A stretch of 64,000 bases of DNA from Vicinamibacterales bacterium (lineage in GTDB: Bacteria; Acidobacteriota; Vicinamibacteria; Vicinamibacterales; UBA823): the NCBI GenBank assembly GCA_036012125.1, contig DASCOS010000013.1, positions 216,164 through 280,163 of the forward strand. Reading direction: 5' to 3'. Each line of letters starts with the position of its first letter. The stretch's first letter is position 1. Under the pieces are notes generated by a model. It was not told where the DNA came from and did no database searches. It saw only the letters and a list, made by a program, of their open reading frames with translations. Made by a program: the position numbers and the translations under genes. Shown in pieces: positions 30,247 through 38,920 of the stretch.

Positions 30247-32019
30247 ATGCATAGCCAATTGATTGGACCCATTGCCCAAAGAGAGCACTTTCGCGCTACT
30301 AAGACCTTATTGCTCAGTTTATTGTTGAGTCTGCTGCCGAACCCTGGCGAGGGCGCAGCCCAAGAAGTCCGTCTTGACCTGGAAAACCATGGAGGGCTTT
30401 TTCTACCCGAGGGCTTTGAAGGCCAGGCTCTTGTCAACCGGCTCGACGGTCAAGCTCGGCATATCGCCGTAGACAGTAATGGTGATGTGTACGTCAAGCT
30501 GCGCGAAGCTTATAAAGGACATGGCAACGCGGTACTCCGAGATACGGATGGAGATGGGCACATTGATGACGTCAGGTATTTCGGAAAATATCCTATGTAT
30601 GGTCGCTATGGGACAGCCATGCGAATTCATAATGGCTATTTGTATTTCAGTTCACAAAAAATCGTTTACCGCCAAAAACTGAGCCCTGGCGAGATAACAC
30701 CGGAGAGCGACCTAGAGGAAATCGTTATAGACCCAAATGAACCGCCTGAACGCGAACATGTGGGCAAGCCGATCGCTTTTGACAATGAGGGACATATCTT
30801 CGTGCCCTTTGGCGCGCCTTCCAATGCGTGCCAGGATCCCAAGAGAACACCGGGCCAACCTGGCGTGGATCCCTGTCACCAGCTCGACACCTACGGCGGC
30901 GTGTGGCGATTTGATGCTGACACACCAAATCAAAGCCAAGAGGATGGCGTCCCGTTCGCCACTGGTATTCGGAGTCTGGTTGGAATGGATTGGAATTCCG
31001 CAGATGGCAATCTCTATACTGTCATGCACGGGCGCGACGACTTAGTTCGAATGTTCTCTAACCATTTTGGTGGCTGGGAAAGCGCCCTCTTACCAGCAGA
31101 AGAATTTCTTCGGGTAACGGAAGGTGCAGACTTTGGGTGGCCCTATTGTTATTACGATCAGCTCCAGGACAAGAAAGTGCTGGCTCCTGAATATGGTGGC
31201 GACGGTCAGATCATTGGCAGATGCAGTGAGTACAACCTGCCCATAAGAGGTTTTCCTGGCCATTGGGCGCCCAATGACATCGTCTTTTATCGGGGAAATC
31301 AGTTTCCGGAACGTTATCAAAACGGTGCTTTTATCGCCTTCCACGGCTCCACGAATCGTGCGCCCTATCCCCAATCTGGCTACATCGTCGGTTTCGTTCC
31401 TTTTTCGGACGGGCAGCCCAGTGGTCCTACAGAAATATTTGCTGACGGCTTTGCCCGAGTAGATCCCATCGTGGAGGCTGGGGATGCCGTGTTTCGACCG
31501 ACGGGGATTGCCATAGGACCTGATGGTTCGCTGTATGTGAGTGAAACCGAGCATGGAGCTATCTGGCGGATTCAATTTACAGGCGACAAGGCTTCGTTTG
31601 GGGACCATCAATTAGCAGAAATGGAAGCCCGCAAAGAGTTGAGCCATGTCCGCACTCCCGATCCCATTGGTGACAATCTTCAAACCACTGTCCTCACCGG
31701 AGGCGCTCTCACCTACGAGTCCTATTGCAGCACCTGCCATCAGTCGAATGGCGAAGGAGATGGCGCCCGCTTCCCGCCGGTTGCAAAGACCGACTGGGTA
31801 ATGGGAGATAAAACACGTCTCATCGGTCTCATTCTGGATGGGATGGAAGGGGGCGCTCTGGTGAATGGCAAAACCTATAACAACGCCATGCCACAGCACA
31901 GTTTCCTTACCGACCAAGAAATTGCGGAAGTCCTGACCTATATTCGTAGGAGTTTTGGGAACAGTGCAAACGCCGTTACTGAAGAGGAAGTCCGCAGGCG
32001 CAGAAACATCTATGAATAG
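30247..32019 (+). CDS. Periplasmic PQQ-type sugar dehydrogenase with C-terminal cytochrome c domain
   Basis: A 590-residue exported protein. A signal peptide (LLLSLLLSLLP...AAQ, about residues 20-38) supports the ATG at 30247 over one 108 bases upstream. Residues about 40-490 form a six-bladed beta-propeller of the glucose/sorbosone dehydrogenase (GSDH/NHL) type with the usual LPEGF opening, GTNGIRS-like and DFGWPYCY segments, and GPDGSLYVSE. The C-terminal 100 residues are a class I cytochrome c: CSTCH binds haem and Met in NNAMPQH is the likely axial ligand. It should oxidise an alcohol or sugar and pass electrons onward. The downstream lactonase gene overlaps its stop by 8 bases. PQQ binding is inferred. 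Confidence 0.85.
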   Translation: MHSQLIGPIAQREHFRATKTLLLSLLLSLLPNPGEGAAQEVRLDLENHGGLFLPEGFEGQALVNRLDGQARHIAVDSNGDVYVKLREAYKGHGNAVLRDTDGDGHIDDVRYFGKYPMYGRYGTAMRIHNGYLYFSSQKIVYRQKLSPGEITPESDLEEIVIDPNEPPEREHVGKPIAFDNEGHIFVPFGAPSNACQDPKRTPGQPGVDPCHQLDTYGGVWRFDADTPNQSQEDGVPFATGIRSLVGMDWNSADGNLYTVMHGRDDLVRMFSNHFGGWESALLPAEEFLRVTEGADFGWPYCYYDQLQDKKVLAPEYGGDGQIIGRCSEYNLPIRGFPGHWAPNDIVFYRGNQFPERYQNGAFIAFHGSTNRAPYPQSGYIVGFVPFSDGQPSGPTEIFADGFARVDPIVEAGDAVFRPTGIAIGPDGSLYVSETEHGAIWRIQFTGDKASFGDHQLAEMEARKELSHVRTPDPIGDNLQTTVLTGGALTYESYCSTCHQSNGEGDGARFPPVAKTDWVMGDKTRLIGLILDGMEGGALVNGKTYNNAMPQHSFLTDQEIAEVLTYIRRSFGNSANAVTEEEVRRRRNIYE

Positions 32020-32926
32020 CGCATCACGTATCTGTTTAGTTGGAAGCTTCGTCCTAAGCTCCTTCCTATTACACGCTGCAATGGGCCAAACGCCCCTATT
32101 TGTTGCAGATCCTGTAACAGCAATAGGGGCTTTCACTGACGGCATCGAAGGGCCAGCCTGTGATGTGAACGGTAACGTCTATGCGGTCAATTTCCACCAT
32201 CAAGGCACAATTGGAAGGATCGATGCAAATGGCGAAGGTGAAGTGTATGTCGAGCTCCCTTCAGGGAGCGTCGGAAATGGCATCCGTTTTGGACCAGGCA
32301 AGGTAATGTTCGTGGCCGATTATACCGGCCACAACATTCTGACCGTGTCGGGAGAAACCCGAACACTAAGAATATTTTCTCACGATGACCGAATGAATCA
32401 GCCAAACGATCTGGCCGTCGGGCCAGATGGCACTTTGTATGCGAGCGACCCGAATTGGTCACACAGCACCGGTCAGCTCTGGAGAATCGGTTTAGATGGA
32501 CGCACTACCCGCTTGGCTGTTGATATGGGAACAACGAACGGTATTGAAGTCAGTCCAGACGGCAAGACGCTCTATGTGGGGGAAAGCGAACAACGACTGA
32601 TTTGGTCTTTCAGGATCAACGCCGATGGCTCACTTTCTGAAAAGCAGATCTTTATGCGATTTTCGGAGCATGGACTAGATGGCATGCGAAGCGACGTGGA
32701 TGGCAACCTTTTCATCACCCGTTACGGCACTGGGACTGTTCTAAAAGTGTCACCTCGCGGTGAGATTCTTCGGGAAATTGACGTCTTAGGAAGTCGTCCG
32801 AGCAACCTTTGTCTCGGTGGGCTAGATGGTCAGACCGTCTACGTGACCGAGGTAGAACATCGACGCCTTGTCCGATTTCATGTTGATCGCCCAGGCCTTG
32901 CATGGAGCAGACTCAAGGCGAATTGA
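32012..32926 (+). CDS. SMP-30/gluconolactonase family protein, exported
   Basis: A 304-residue beta-propeller with a signal peptide (MNSASRICLVGSFVLSSFLLHAAMGQ). The ATG at 32012 is preferred because it produces a clean signal sequence and overlaps the preceding stop by 8 bases, which implies translational coupling. Family motifs are EGPACDVNGNVYAVN, RMNQPNDLAVGPDGTLYASD, TNGIEVSPDGKTLYVGES and GLDGMRSDVDGNLFITRYG, together forming the metal site of lactonases. It probably opens the lactone made by the upstream dehydrogenase. The coupling and export of both support a shared periplasmic pathway. Confidence 0.88.
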   Translation: MNSASRICLVGSFVLSSFLLHAAMGQTPLFVADPVTAIGAFTDGIEGPACDVNGNVYAVNFHHQGTIGRIDANGEGEVYVELPSGSVGNGIRFGPGKVMFVADYTGHNILTVSGETRTLRIFSHDDRMNQPNDLAVGPDGTLYASDPNWSHSTGQLWRIGLDGRTTRLAVDMGTTNGIEVSPDGKTLYVGESEQRLIWSFRINADGSLSEKQIFMRFSEHGLDGMRSDVDGNLFITRYGTGTVLKVSPRGEILREIDVLGSRPSNLCLGGLDGQTVYVTEVEHRRLVRFHVDRPGLAWSRLKAN

Positions 32927-32956
32927 CCCGGCACCATTTTTATAAGGAAGAGCACT

Positions 32957-34126
32957 ATGTCAATTTCACGCCGCAATTTCGTTCGCGCCGTAGGGCTCAG
33001 CGGCCTTGGTTTATCCATTGCAGGTCGTTCTCTAACAGCAGCAAATAATGAGTCGGTCGGTATAGCTCAACCGACAAACCGTCTCTACGATGCAGGTTTT
33101 ATTAATCTCAGTTCCAATACGAGTCCTCGCGGGCCCAGCGAAGCCGTCCTTAACGTTCTGAATGAGCGAATTACAAAGGGACTTGGCCGATATCCAGAAA
33201 ACGTAGGTGTTCTAACCGAAGCGATCGCCGCACGGGAAGAAGCTCAAGTAAACTCGACTTTCCATTGTTGTTTTTCGGATCAAGTCCTACTTAGCACTGG
33301 CTCCGGGGAAGTGCTCGTCGGGGCGGTTCGTGCGTTCGTGACACCCTCTCGACCACTAGTTATTGGCCATCCATCTTACGAGACACCGATCCGAACCTGT
33401 GAAGCCCTCGATCTACCCGTAAAGACCATCTCCGTTAGTGACACGTGGCAACTGAACCTAGACGAAATGGCCGAGGCTGCGCAAGGGGCCGGTTTGGTGT
33501 ATCTCTGTAATCCAAATAATCCGACCGGCGTGGGTCACTCGCAAAGGGCTATTCGAGAGTTCGTCGAGCGAGTTGTGGAAGCTTCGCCGGACACCGCGAT
33601 TCTGATTGATGAAGCTTATATCGAATTCGCCAAGGATCGCGCCATCTCTACTGCCCTAACATTAGCTTTGACGAATCCAAATGTCATGATCACCCGGACA
33701 TTCTCAAAGATCCATGCAATGGCGGGCCTGCGGGTTGGATATGCAATCGGTCACGCTGACACGCTAGAACGCATGCGAACTGTCGCCCGCTTTGGTAGCG
33801 TAACTGTTCTTAGCGCAGCTGCCGCCCTAGTGTCACTGAGAGATTCAGACCGTATTGAATGGGAGATCTCAGAGAATCACAAGGTGCGAGAGTTTACCCT
33901 GAGCGCCTTCAGGGAAATGGGCTGCCGCGTAACTGATTCCCAGACAAACTTTGTCTGGGTTGATGTTAATCAATCGCCGGAGGCTTTTCGGGAAGCATGC
34001 TTTGCGCTTGACGTTTTAGTGGGCCGAGATTTTCCTTCGCCGAGTAATACCTATTCGCGTATTTCCCTCGGTACAATGGAAGAGATGCAGAAAGCGGTCG
34101 CTGTATTCAAGAAGGTGCTCAGTTAG
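32957..34126 (+). CDS. Tat-exported PLP-dependent aminotransferase, HisC-like
   Basis: A 389-residue fold type I aminotransferase. The N-terminus is a twin-arginine signal (SRRNFVRAVGLSGLG, then a hydrophobic stretch and Ala-rich end), so a folded PLP enzyme is predicted to cross the membrane. The catalytic domain is closest to histidinol-phosphate aminotransferase: LSSNTSPRGPSEAV, YLCNPNNPTGVGHS, DEAYIEF, and the PLP lysine in TRTFSKIHAMAGLRVGYAIG near residue 250. A GGAAGAG Shine-Dalgarno precedes the ATG, 30 bases after the lactonase gene. Tat export of an aminotransferase is unusual, and it may not act in histidine synthesis. The substrate is unknown. Confidence 0.85.
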   Translation: MSISRRNFVRAVGLSGLGLSIAGRSLTAANNESVGIAQPTNRLYDAGFINLSSNTSPRGPSEAVLNVLNERITKGLGRYPENVGVLTEAIAAREEAQVNSTFHCCFSDQVLLSTGSGEVLVGAVRAFVTPSRPLVIGHPSYETPIRTCEALDLPVKTISVSDTWQLNLDEMAEAAQGAGLVYLCNPNNPTGVGHSQRAIREFVERVVEASPDTAILIDEAYIEFAKDRAISTALTLALTNPNVMITRTFSKIHAMAGLRVGYAIGHADTLERMRTVARFGSVTVLSAAAALVSLRDSDRIEWEISENHKVREFTLSAFREMGCRVTDSQTNFVWVDVNQSPEAFREACFALDVLVGRDFPSPSNTYSRISLGTMEEMQKAVAVFKKVLS

Positions 34127-34175
34127 ACAGCTTAGACTTGAGAGCGATGAAGAAAACCTGCAAGTAAAACCTGTA

Positions 34176-34778
34176 TCAGGTTCGCGACAGCCGGGCACTA
34201 TGGCGACGCCATAAAATGTAACCGACCCCAATCACCAGGAGGACAAGTAAGAGCAATGAAAACACCGGCTTGCCAAAATGGCGCAAAAAGTCGATTGCTT
34301 GATCGCCATAGCGTACGGCGAGGATCCCGGCAATAAAATACCTGAGTCCTCTTCCGATGCCCACTACGGTGAGAAAGCCTGACCAGGGAATTCGAGCAAC
34401 GCCACTCATTAGTACAAATATTTTAAAAGGTGCAGGCGGTGGAAGAAGCGCTGACACAAACAACGCCAACATCCCGTGACGATGGAATTTTGTAAAAGCC
34501 CGATCAATTTTGTCAGCAGAGAACCAGTTACGAAGGACTGCCTCTCCACCCCTGTAACCGGCCGCGTATACTAGAAAACATCCAGCAACAGAGCCAATAG
34601 TGGTCATCGCCACGTAATAGACCATTAATGACTCGTGCTGAGTCACCATCCAGATAACAAGAACGTCAGTAATTTCAGGAAGTGAAAAGAAGGACGAGTC
34701 CAGGAAAGCAAGGGCGAATAATCCTGGACCCCCAAGTGTCATCGCGAGGCCCTGCGTCCAAACGATGAACCGTTCCAT
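34176..34778 (-). CDS. DedA/VTT domain membrane protein
   Basis: A 200-residue multi-pass protein of the VTT (SNARE-associated/DedA) family. Visible features are the re-entrant FLDSSFFSLPEITDVLVI region, GSVAGCFLVYAAGYRGGEA, the charged DKIDRAFTKFHRHG loop, and LLPPPAPFKIFVLMSGVARIPWSGF, with two or three further C-terminal helices. Family members move undecaprenyl phosphate or phospholipids across the membrane. Its ATG overlaps the stop of the inositol monophosphatase gene by one base (TAATG), so translation is coupled. Confidence 0.88.
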   Translation of the reverse strand: MERFIVWTQGLAMTLGGPGLFALAFLDSSFFSLPEITDVLVIWMVTQHESLMVYYVAMTTIGSVAGCFLVYAAGYRGGEAVLRNWFSADKIDRAFTKFHRHGMLALFVSALLPPPAPFKIFVLMSGVARIPWSGFLTVVGIGRGLRYFIAGILAVRYGDQAIDFLRHFGKPVFSLLLLVLLVIGVGYILWRRHSARLSRT

Positions 34779-35584
34779 TAATCTAACGCCTCAGTATGGT
34801 CCTTAATCACTGCAACCATCGCATCATGAATCAGTCCGTTCGAAGCCAGAACTTCGCCAGCGTGAACGTTGAACTTCCCTCCTGACAGCGCTGAAATCCG
34901 CCCACCGGCTTCCTCAACAAGCAACGCCCCAGCAGCGATGTCCCATGCCTGTAGCCGCTGCTCCCAAAAACCATCTAGTCTACCAGCAGCTACGTAGCAT
35001 AAATCGAGAGCAGCCGAACCCAATCGACGTACCGCGCGGACCTGTCCCGTAAATTTGGCGAACAGGCCGACTACATCGTCGATCGTGTCATGGACGTCAT
35101 AGGGAAATCCGGTACTTAACACCGAATCTACTAACTGCTCTGACGTTGATACCTTCAGTGGAATTCCATTAAGAAAGGCTCCACCACCGCGTTCCGCCGT
35201 AAAGAGTTCTCTCCGGGTTGGGTCATAGACAGCCGCTACTTCAAGTCGACCAGCCGCCTCAAGTGCGAGGGATGAGCAATAAATTGGTAGGTCGTGAGCA
35301 AAATTAGTTGTGCCATCAATCGGATCAAAGATCCATCGGAACTCTTGACTGTCTTTAATCGCATCTCCTTTATATTGCTCCTCAGCTAATACCAAATGAC
35401 TGGGAAAACGAGAATTGATTAAATCTCGGAACATTTCCTCTACCGCCAGGTCTGCCTCAGTAACTAAATCAATAACGCCTTTCTTCTTTACCCGAACACC
35501 TCGGCCAAAATAGCTCAATTGAATTTCACCAGCCCGAAGGACGGCCTCGGTAGCCGTGGCTAAGAACGCTGGTGGGATGGACAT
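34778..35584 (-). CDS. Inositol monophosphatase family phosphatase
   Basis: A 268-residue Mg2+- and lithium-sensitive phosphatase fold. The metal-binding motifs are all present: EADLAVE, the E in LAEEQYKG, the DPIDGTTNF signature near residue 87, and WDIAAGALLVEEAGG near residue 212. Substrates of bacterial members include inositol phosphate, 3'-phosphoadenosine nucleotides and fructose-1,6-bisphosphate, so no gene symbol is given. The TAATG overlap with the VTT gene shows they form one unit. It is divergent from aroA. Confidence 0.92.
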   Translation of the reverse strand: MSIPPAFLATATEAVLRAGEIQLSYFGRGVRVKKKGVIDLVTEADLAVEEMFRDLINSRFPSHLVLAEEQYKGDAIKDSQEFRWIFDPIDGTTNFAHDLPIYCSSLALEAAGRLEVAAVYDPTRRELFTAERGGGAFLNGIPLKVSTSEQLVDSVLSTGFPYDVHDTIDDVVGLFAKFTGQVRAVRRLGSAALDLCYVAAGRLDGFWEQRLQAWDIAAGALLVEEAGGRISALSGGKFNVHAGEVLASNGLIHDAMVAVIKDHTEALD

Positions 35585-35765
35585 GGCGAATTTATGATGC
35601 AGAAACTACCGGAGTGTCTAAACAGGTAGAGGAATTATATAGTCATTCAAGGTCGGTCAAGACCGTAAATACCTATCATGCCCTCGATGGAGAGTGCCTT
35701 CGACAACTCCCCTCGATTCAGGGAACAGCGACGGAAGTTAAGAGGCGGAATGTTATAGTTCGTAC

Positions 35766-37079
35766 ATGGAGAGCCCAACCTCCAGCTCGGTTATTGTTGA
35801 ACCAGCCACTCGGCTCAGCGGTCTCGTCACTTGTCCGGGCGACAAATCAATTTCGCATCGCTATGCACTGATCGGCGCCTTGGCAACCGGCCGTACCACT
35901 GTCACTCGGTATGCTCCAGGCGCCGATTGTTTGTCGACACTAGAATGTCTGCGCTCCCTCGGCGTAAAGATCCTTCACCAGAGAGGCTCCGACGACGATG
36001 ATTCTAATGTCCAAATTGAGGGACGCGGACTCAGCGGCTTAAGTGAAACTAGTGAAGACCTTAACGCAGGCAATTCTGGCACCACACTGCGATTATTGGC
36101 TGGCATACTGGCTGCGCAGCCGTTCAAAAGCACAATCACTGGAGACTTGTCTCTCTGCCGACGTCCGATGGGAAAAGTGATAGACCCACTGCGTGCCATG
36201 GGAGCAGATATACAGGCTGAATCCAATTGTCCTCCAGTGACAATACTTGGTGGCCAGTTACAGGGTGTCGCATGGAACCCCACAGTGCCGAGCGCCCAGG
36301 TCAAAAGCGCCCTCTTACTTGCCGGACTCAAGGCAACCGGACAGACCACTGTCCGTGAACCCACTCTGACCCGAGATCACACCGAACGTGCACTGACACT
36401 CTTTGGTGTCGAGGTAACCAGAGCTGGGCTCGCGGTCAGTGTCACGGGAAATACAACCCCTCGCGCTCGGAATGTCAGGGTTCCAGGTGACTTCTCCTCA
36501 GCTGCTGCCTGGGCCGTCGCCGCAGCAGGTCTTCCAGGATCAGAAATTGAAATCGCCGATGTTGGCTTAAACCCAAGTCGAACGGCCCTACTAGAGGTGC
36601 TCCAACGTGCGGGCGCCAAGGTCATTTCTGAAGTTCGTTCTGAAACGAACTGTGAACCTAACGGCCGACTGACCGTTGCCCATCGGACGTTGCAACCGAT
36701 CGTTATTAGCCCTGTCGAGGTCCCTAGTCTTATCGATGAATTGCCACTTCTTGCTGCCCTCGCAACTCATCGTGGTGGAGGATTAATTGTGACTGGTGCC
36801 AGCGAATTGAGAAATAAGGAAAGTGACCGGATTACGGCACTCGTCAAAGGACTACGCGCACTGGGCGCCAACATCAGTGAGCAAAGTGACGGACTGACAG
36901 TGACGGGTGATTGCACTCTTACAGGAGGCACTGTTGACCCCGAAGCTGACCATCGCCTAGTTATGGCTTTCGCCATAGCAGCGCTCGGCGCCAGCGGGCC
37001 ATCGACTATTCTTGGCGCAGACGCTGTGGGCGTGTCGTATCCTACATTCTTTGAGACCCTCAACTCCCTTAGAGAATAG
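35766..37079 (+). CDS. aroA: 3-phosphoshikimate 1-carboxyvinyltransferase (EPSP synthase)
   Basis: A 437-residue EPSP synthase that joins shikimate-3-phosphate and PEP in aromatic amino acid synthesis. Signature segments are PGDKSISHRYALIGALATGRT near residues 25-45, NAGNSGTTLRLLAGILA, LCRRPMGKVIDPL, and RNKESDRITALVKGLRALG. The PGDKS and NAGNSGTT loops have Gly and Ala at the glyphosate-contact positions as in many bacterial forms. It is first in a run with aroK and a phosphoesterase, 43 bases upstream of aroK, and both enzymes are in the shikimate pathway. Confidence 0.97.
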   Translation: MESPTSSSVIVEPATRLSGLVTCPGDKSISHRYALIGALATGRTTVTRYAPGADCLSTLECLRSLGVKILHQRGSDDDDSNVQIEGRGLSGLSETSEDLNAGNSGTTLRLLAGILAAQPFKSTITGDLSLCRRPMGKVIDPLRAMGADIQAESNCPPVTILGGQLQGVAWNPTVPSAQVKSALLLAGLKATGQTTVREPTLTRDHTERALTLFGVEVTRAGLAVSVTGNTTPRARNVRVPGDFSSAAAWAVAAAGLPGSEIEIADVGLNPSRTALLEVLQRAGAKVISEVRSETNCEPNGRLTVAHRTLQPIVISPVEVPSLIDELPLLAALATHRGGGLIVTGASELRNKESDRITALVKGLRALGANISEQSDGLTVTGDCTLTGGTVDPEADHRLVMAFAIAALGASGPSTILGADAVGVSYPTFFETLNSLRE

Positions 37080-37122
37080 AGCGTCAAATCATTAACGGAT
37101 TACGAACAATACCTCGATTCCA

Positions 37123-37623
37123 ATGCGCACAGAAAAAATCTATCTTGTTGGTTTCATGGCAACTGGGAAATCGAGTTTGGCCCGCGAGCTTGCCGAACGC
37201 CTAAAATGGCAAGTTGAAGATATCGATGACCAGATCGAAGCGCGGGAACACATGACAGTTAGTGAAATCTTTTCCCAGCACGGAGAATCTTACTTTCGCA
37301 CAATAGAACGCGCAGTCCTCACAGAAATACTGCCGCTCACTCACACCGTTATCGCAACCGGCGGTGGCACATTCGTTGATCCTGATAACCAAATGGCGAT
37401 CAACAGCAACGGCGCTTCAATTTGGGTCGACATCCCGTTAGCACAGATTATTACAAGGCTCTCGCAGGACAAGCGACGGCCTCTCGCCAGCAATCGTGCC
37501 CAATTGGAACAACTGTACGCCCTACGCCAATCCTCCTACGCTCAGGCACACCTTCGACTCGATGGGGCCGGAGCACCCGTTGGGGAGTTGGTCGATCGAG
37601 TAATAGATTGGCTCGGCTCCTAA
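37123..37623 (+). CDS. aroK: Shikimate kinase
   Basis: A 166-residue P-loop kinase. It makes shikimate-3-phosphate, the substrate of the AroA encoded just upstream. Walker A is GFMATGKSS at residues 10-18. The shikimate-binding DIDDQIE, FRTIERAVL (R for shikimate carboxylate) and ATGGGTFVD motifs follow, and the lid arginine lies in RRPLA. Length is typical. Its TAA overlaps the ATG of the phosphoesterase by one base, so the three-gene run is likely one transcript. Confidence 0.95.
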   Translation: MRTEKIYLVGFMATGKSSLARELAERLKWQVEDIDDQIEAREHMTVSEIFSQHGESYFRTIERAVLTEILPLTHTVIATGGGTFVDPDNQMAINSNGASIWVDIPLAQIITRLSQDKRRPLASNRAQLEQLYALRQSSYAQAHLRLDGAGAPVGELVDRVIDWLGS

Positions 37624-38390
37624 TGCGGTTCCTGATTTTGAGCGATATCCACGGGAACCTCGAAGCGTTAGACGCAGTTCTTGAGGCAGCGCCTTCGGCT
37701 TCATTCGATAGCGTGCTCGTGCTGGGCGACCTCGTGGGTTATGGTGCGAATCCGAATGAGGTCATCGATCGAATCTTCGACTTAAAACCAACCGTGATGA
37801 TCCGAGGAAATCACGATAGGGTGGCCTCAGACCTAGGGAGCACGGAAGGGTTCAACGGCTTAGCTGCGGATGCCATCCGGTGGACCCGGAAGACTTTGAC
37901 GACTATCAATCGCGCGCGATTGGCCAAGCTTCCAAAGGGACCCGTTGTAGTAAATAGAGAGATCGAAGTCTGTCACGGGACGCCTTTTGACGAAGACCAC
38001 TATCTCACCAATGAGCGTGACGCAATCCTCGCACTACAGGTATCGAAACATCAGATTTGCTTATTTGGACACACCCACCTACCAGTAGCTCTCGAGCACA
38101 ACGGGGGGAACCTCCGTATTGCGAGCCAAGATTTTGGAGAGACCCCTACTAAAACACCTAGCCAAAACCCTATCAAGATTATTCCTGGTCTTCGATATCT
38201 TTTGAATCCAGGCTCGGTTGGCCAGCCTCGGGACGGCGATTCCAGGGCTGCCTATGCCACACTTGATTCAGAAGCGGAAAACGAGTTCGTCTTCAAGCGA
38301 GTCAGCTACCCTATTTCAGCGGCACAGCAAAAGATCCTTAACGCTGGCCTGCCCGAACAACTCGCAACGCGGCTCGCTATCGGTCGCTGA
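37623..38390 (+). CDS. Metallophosphoesterase, YfcE/MJ0936-like
   Basis: A 255-residue calcineurin-like phosphoesterase. The ATG at 37623 overlaps the aroK stop (TAATG) and gives the canonical opening MRFLILSDIHGNLEAL. The metal-binding motifs follow: DIHGN, GDLVGYG, GNHD, and GHTHLP near the C-terminus. Members hydrolyse phosphodiesters, but natural substrates are mostly unknown. Longer frames extending 201 bases upstream are not needed. It ends by running 14 bases into the convergent small membrane protein gene. Confidence 0.9.
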   Translation: MRFLILSDIHGNLEALDAVLEAAPSASFDSVLVLGDLVGYGANPNEVIDRIFDLKPTVMIRGNHDRVASDLGSTEGFNGLAADAIRWTRKTLTTINRARLAKLPKGPVVVNREIEVCHGTPFDEDHYLTNERDAILALQVSKHQICLFGHTHLPVALEHNGGNLRIASQDFGETPTKTPSQNPIKIIPGLRYLLNPGSVGQPRDGDSRAAYATLDSEAENEFVFKRVSYPISAAQQKILNAGLPEQLATRLAIGR

Positions 38391-38556
38391 CTGGCTCGTT
38401 GCCTCCGGCTCTTCGCGCGGTCCGTTCCTCTCGCCGCCTTAACTCGGCAGCGTAGGCATCGCGTGCTACACGCGAACCAAGAAACCAACCAATCACGAGG
38501 CCGAGAAGCAAGACCGAAGGAATAAAGATGAAATGTCCAGACGTCATACCATCCAT
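38377..38556 (-). CDS. Small single-pass membrane protein at the end of the ccm operon
   Basis: A 59-residue frame, ATG at 38556 (second in-frame ATG at 38547) to TAG at 38377. It has one hydrophobic helix (FIFIPSVLLLGLVIGWFLG), a positive stop-transfer region, and a highly basic C-terminal tail rich in Arg and Glu (ARDAYAAELRRREERTARRA). That layout resembles small haem-export subunits of the CcmD type, although another CcmD-like gene lies just upstream. It follows that gene by 30 bases and overlaps the convergent phosphoesterase by 14 bases. Coding status rests on the helix/charge pattern and position. Confidence 0.6.
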   Translation of the reverse strand: MDGMTSGHFIFIPSVLLLGLVIGWFLGSRVARDAYAAELRRREERTARRAGGNEPVSDR

Positions 38557-38586
38557 AAATCACTGGATGAAAAGTCGTGCTAATCG

Positions 38587-38886
38587 TTACCGGTCAGTTG
38601 TTCGATTAGCTAAACTAGCAAGTTCGCGCTCAACGCGTGCCAACCGTCGCCAAATCGACCACAAATAGATAAACATCGCGACCCAAGCAAAGGCGTAAGC
38701 CGCCACGAGAAGAGGCGCTGCCGGTAGCTGATCCTCAGCATCCAGCTGGTCTATTGGCACAAACTCGTCTTGTTGGGAGGGCTGCATCGATTGTGCTTGG
38801 AATTCTTCGGCTGAGGTTTCGATCACTCCGATACATAGACTCAGCAACAAGCACAGCACGGCGAGTCGCCTGACAGTTACCTTCAC
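38587..38886 (-). CDS. CcmD-like haem exporter accessory protein with secreted N-terminal extension
   Basis: About 99 residues. A signal-like hydrophobic segment (LAVLCLLLSLCIGVIETSA) is followed by an acidic Gln/Asp-rich linker. It ends with a CcmD-type helix: PLLVAAYAFAWVAMFIYLWSIWRRLARVERELASL. Small CcmD proteins tether CcmC and CcmE to the CcmAB transporter. They normally have only the helix and tail, so the extension is unusual. GTG at 38886 is favoured because AAAGGGGA precedes it and a clean signal results. An ATG at 38928 overlapping the ccmC stop by 8 bases is the alternative. Confidence 0.7.
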   Translation of the reverse strand: MKVTVRRLAVLCLLLSLCIGVIETSAEEFQAQSMQPSQQDEFVPIDQLDAEDQLPAAPLLVAAYAFAWVAMFIYLWSIWRRLARVERELASLANRTTDR

Positions 38887-38920
38887 AACATCCCCTTTCA
38901 ACCAACAGAGAGTGCCATTG

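Noticed and set aside
30024..30437. Minus-strand frame overlapping the 5' end of the PQQ dehydrogenase gene
   Set aside because: Antisense to a clear signal peptide and propeller; low-complexity translation with no recognisable domain.
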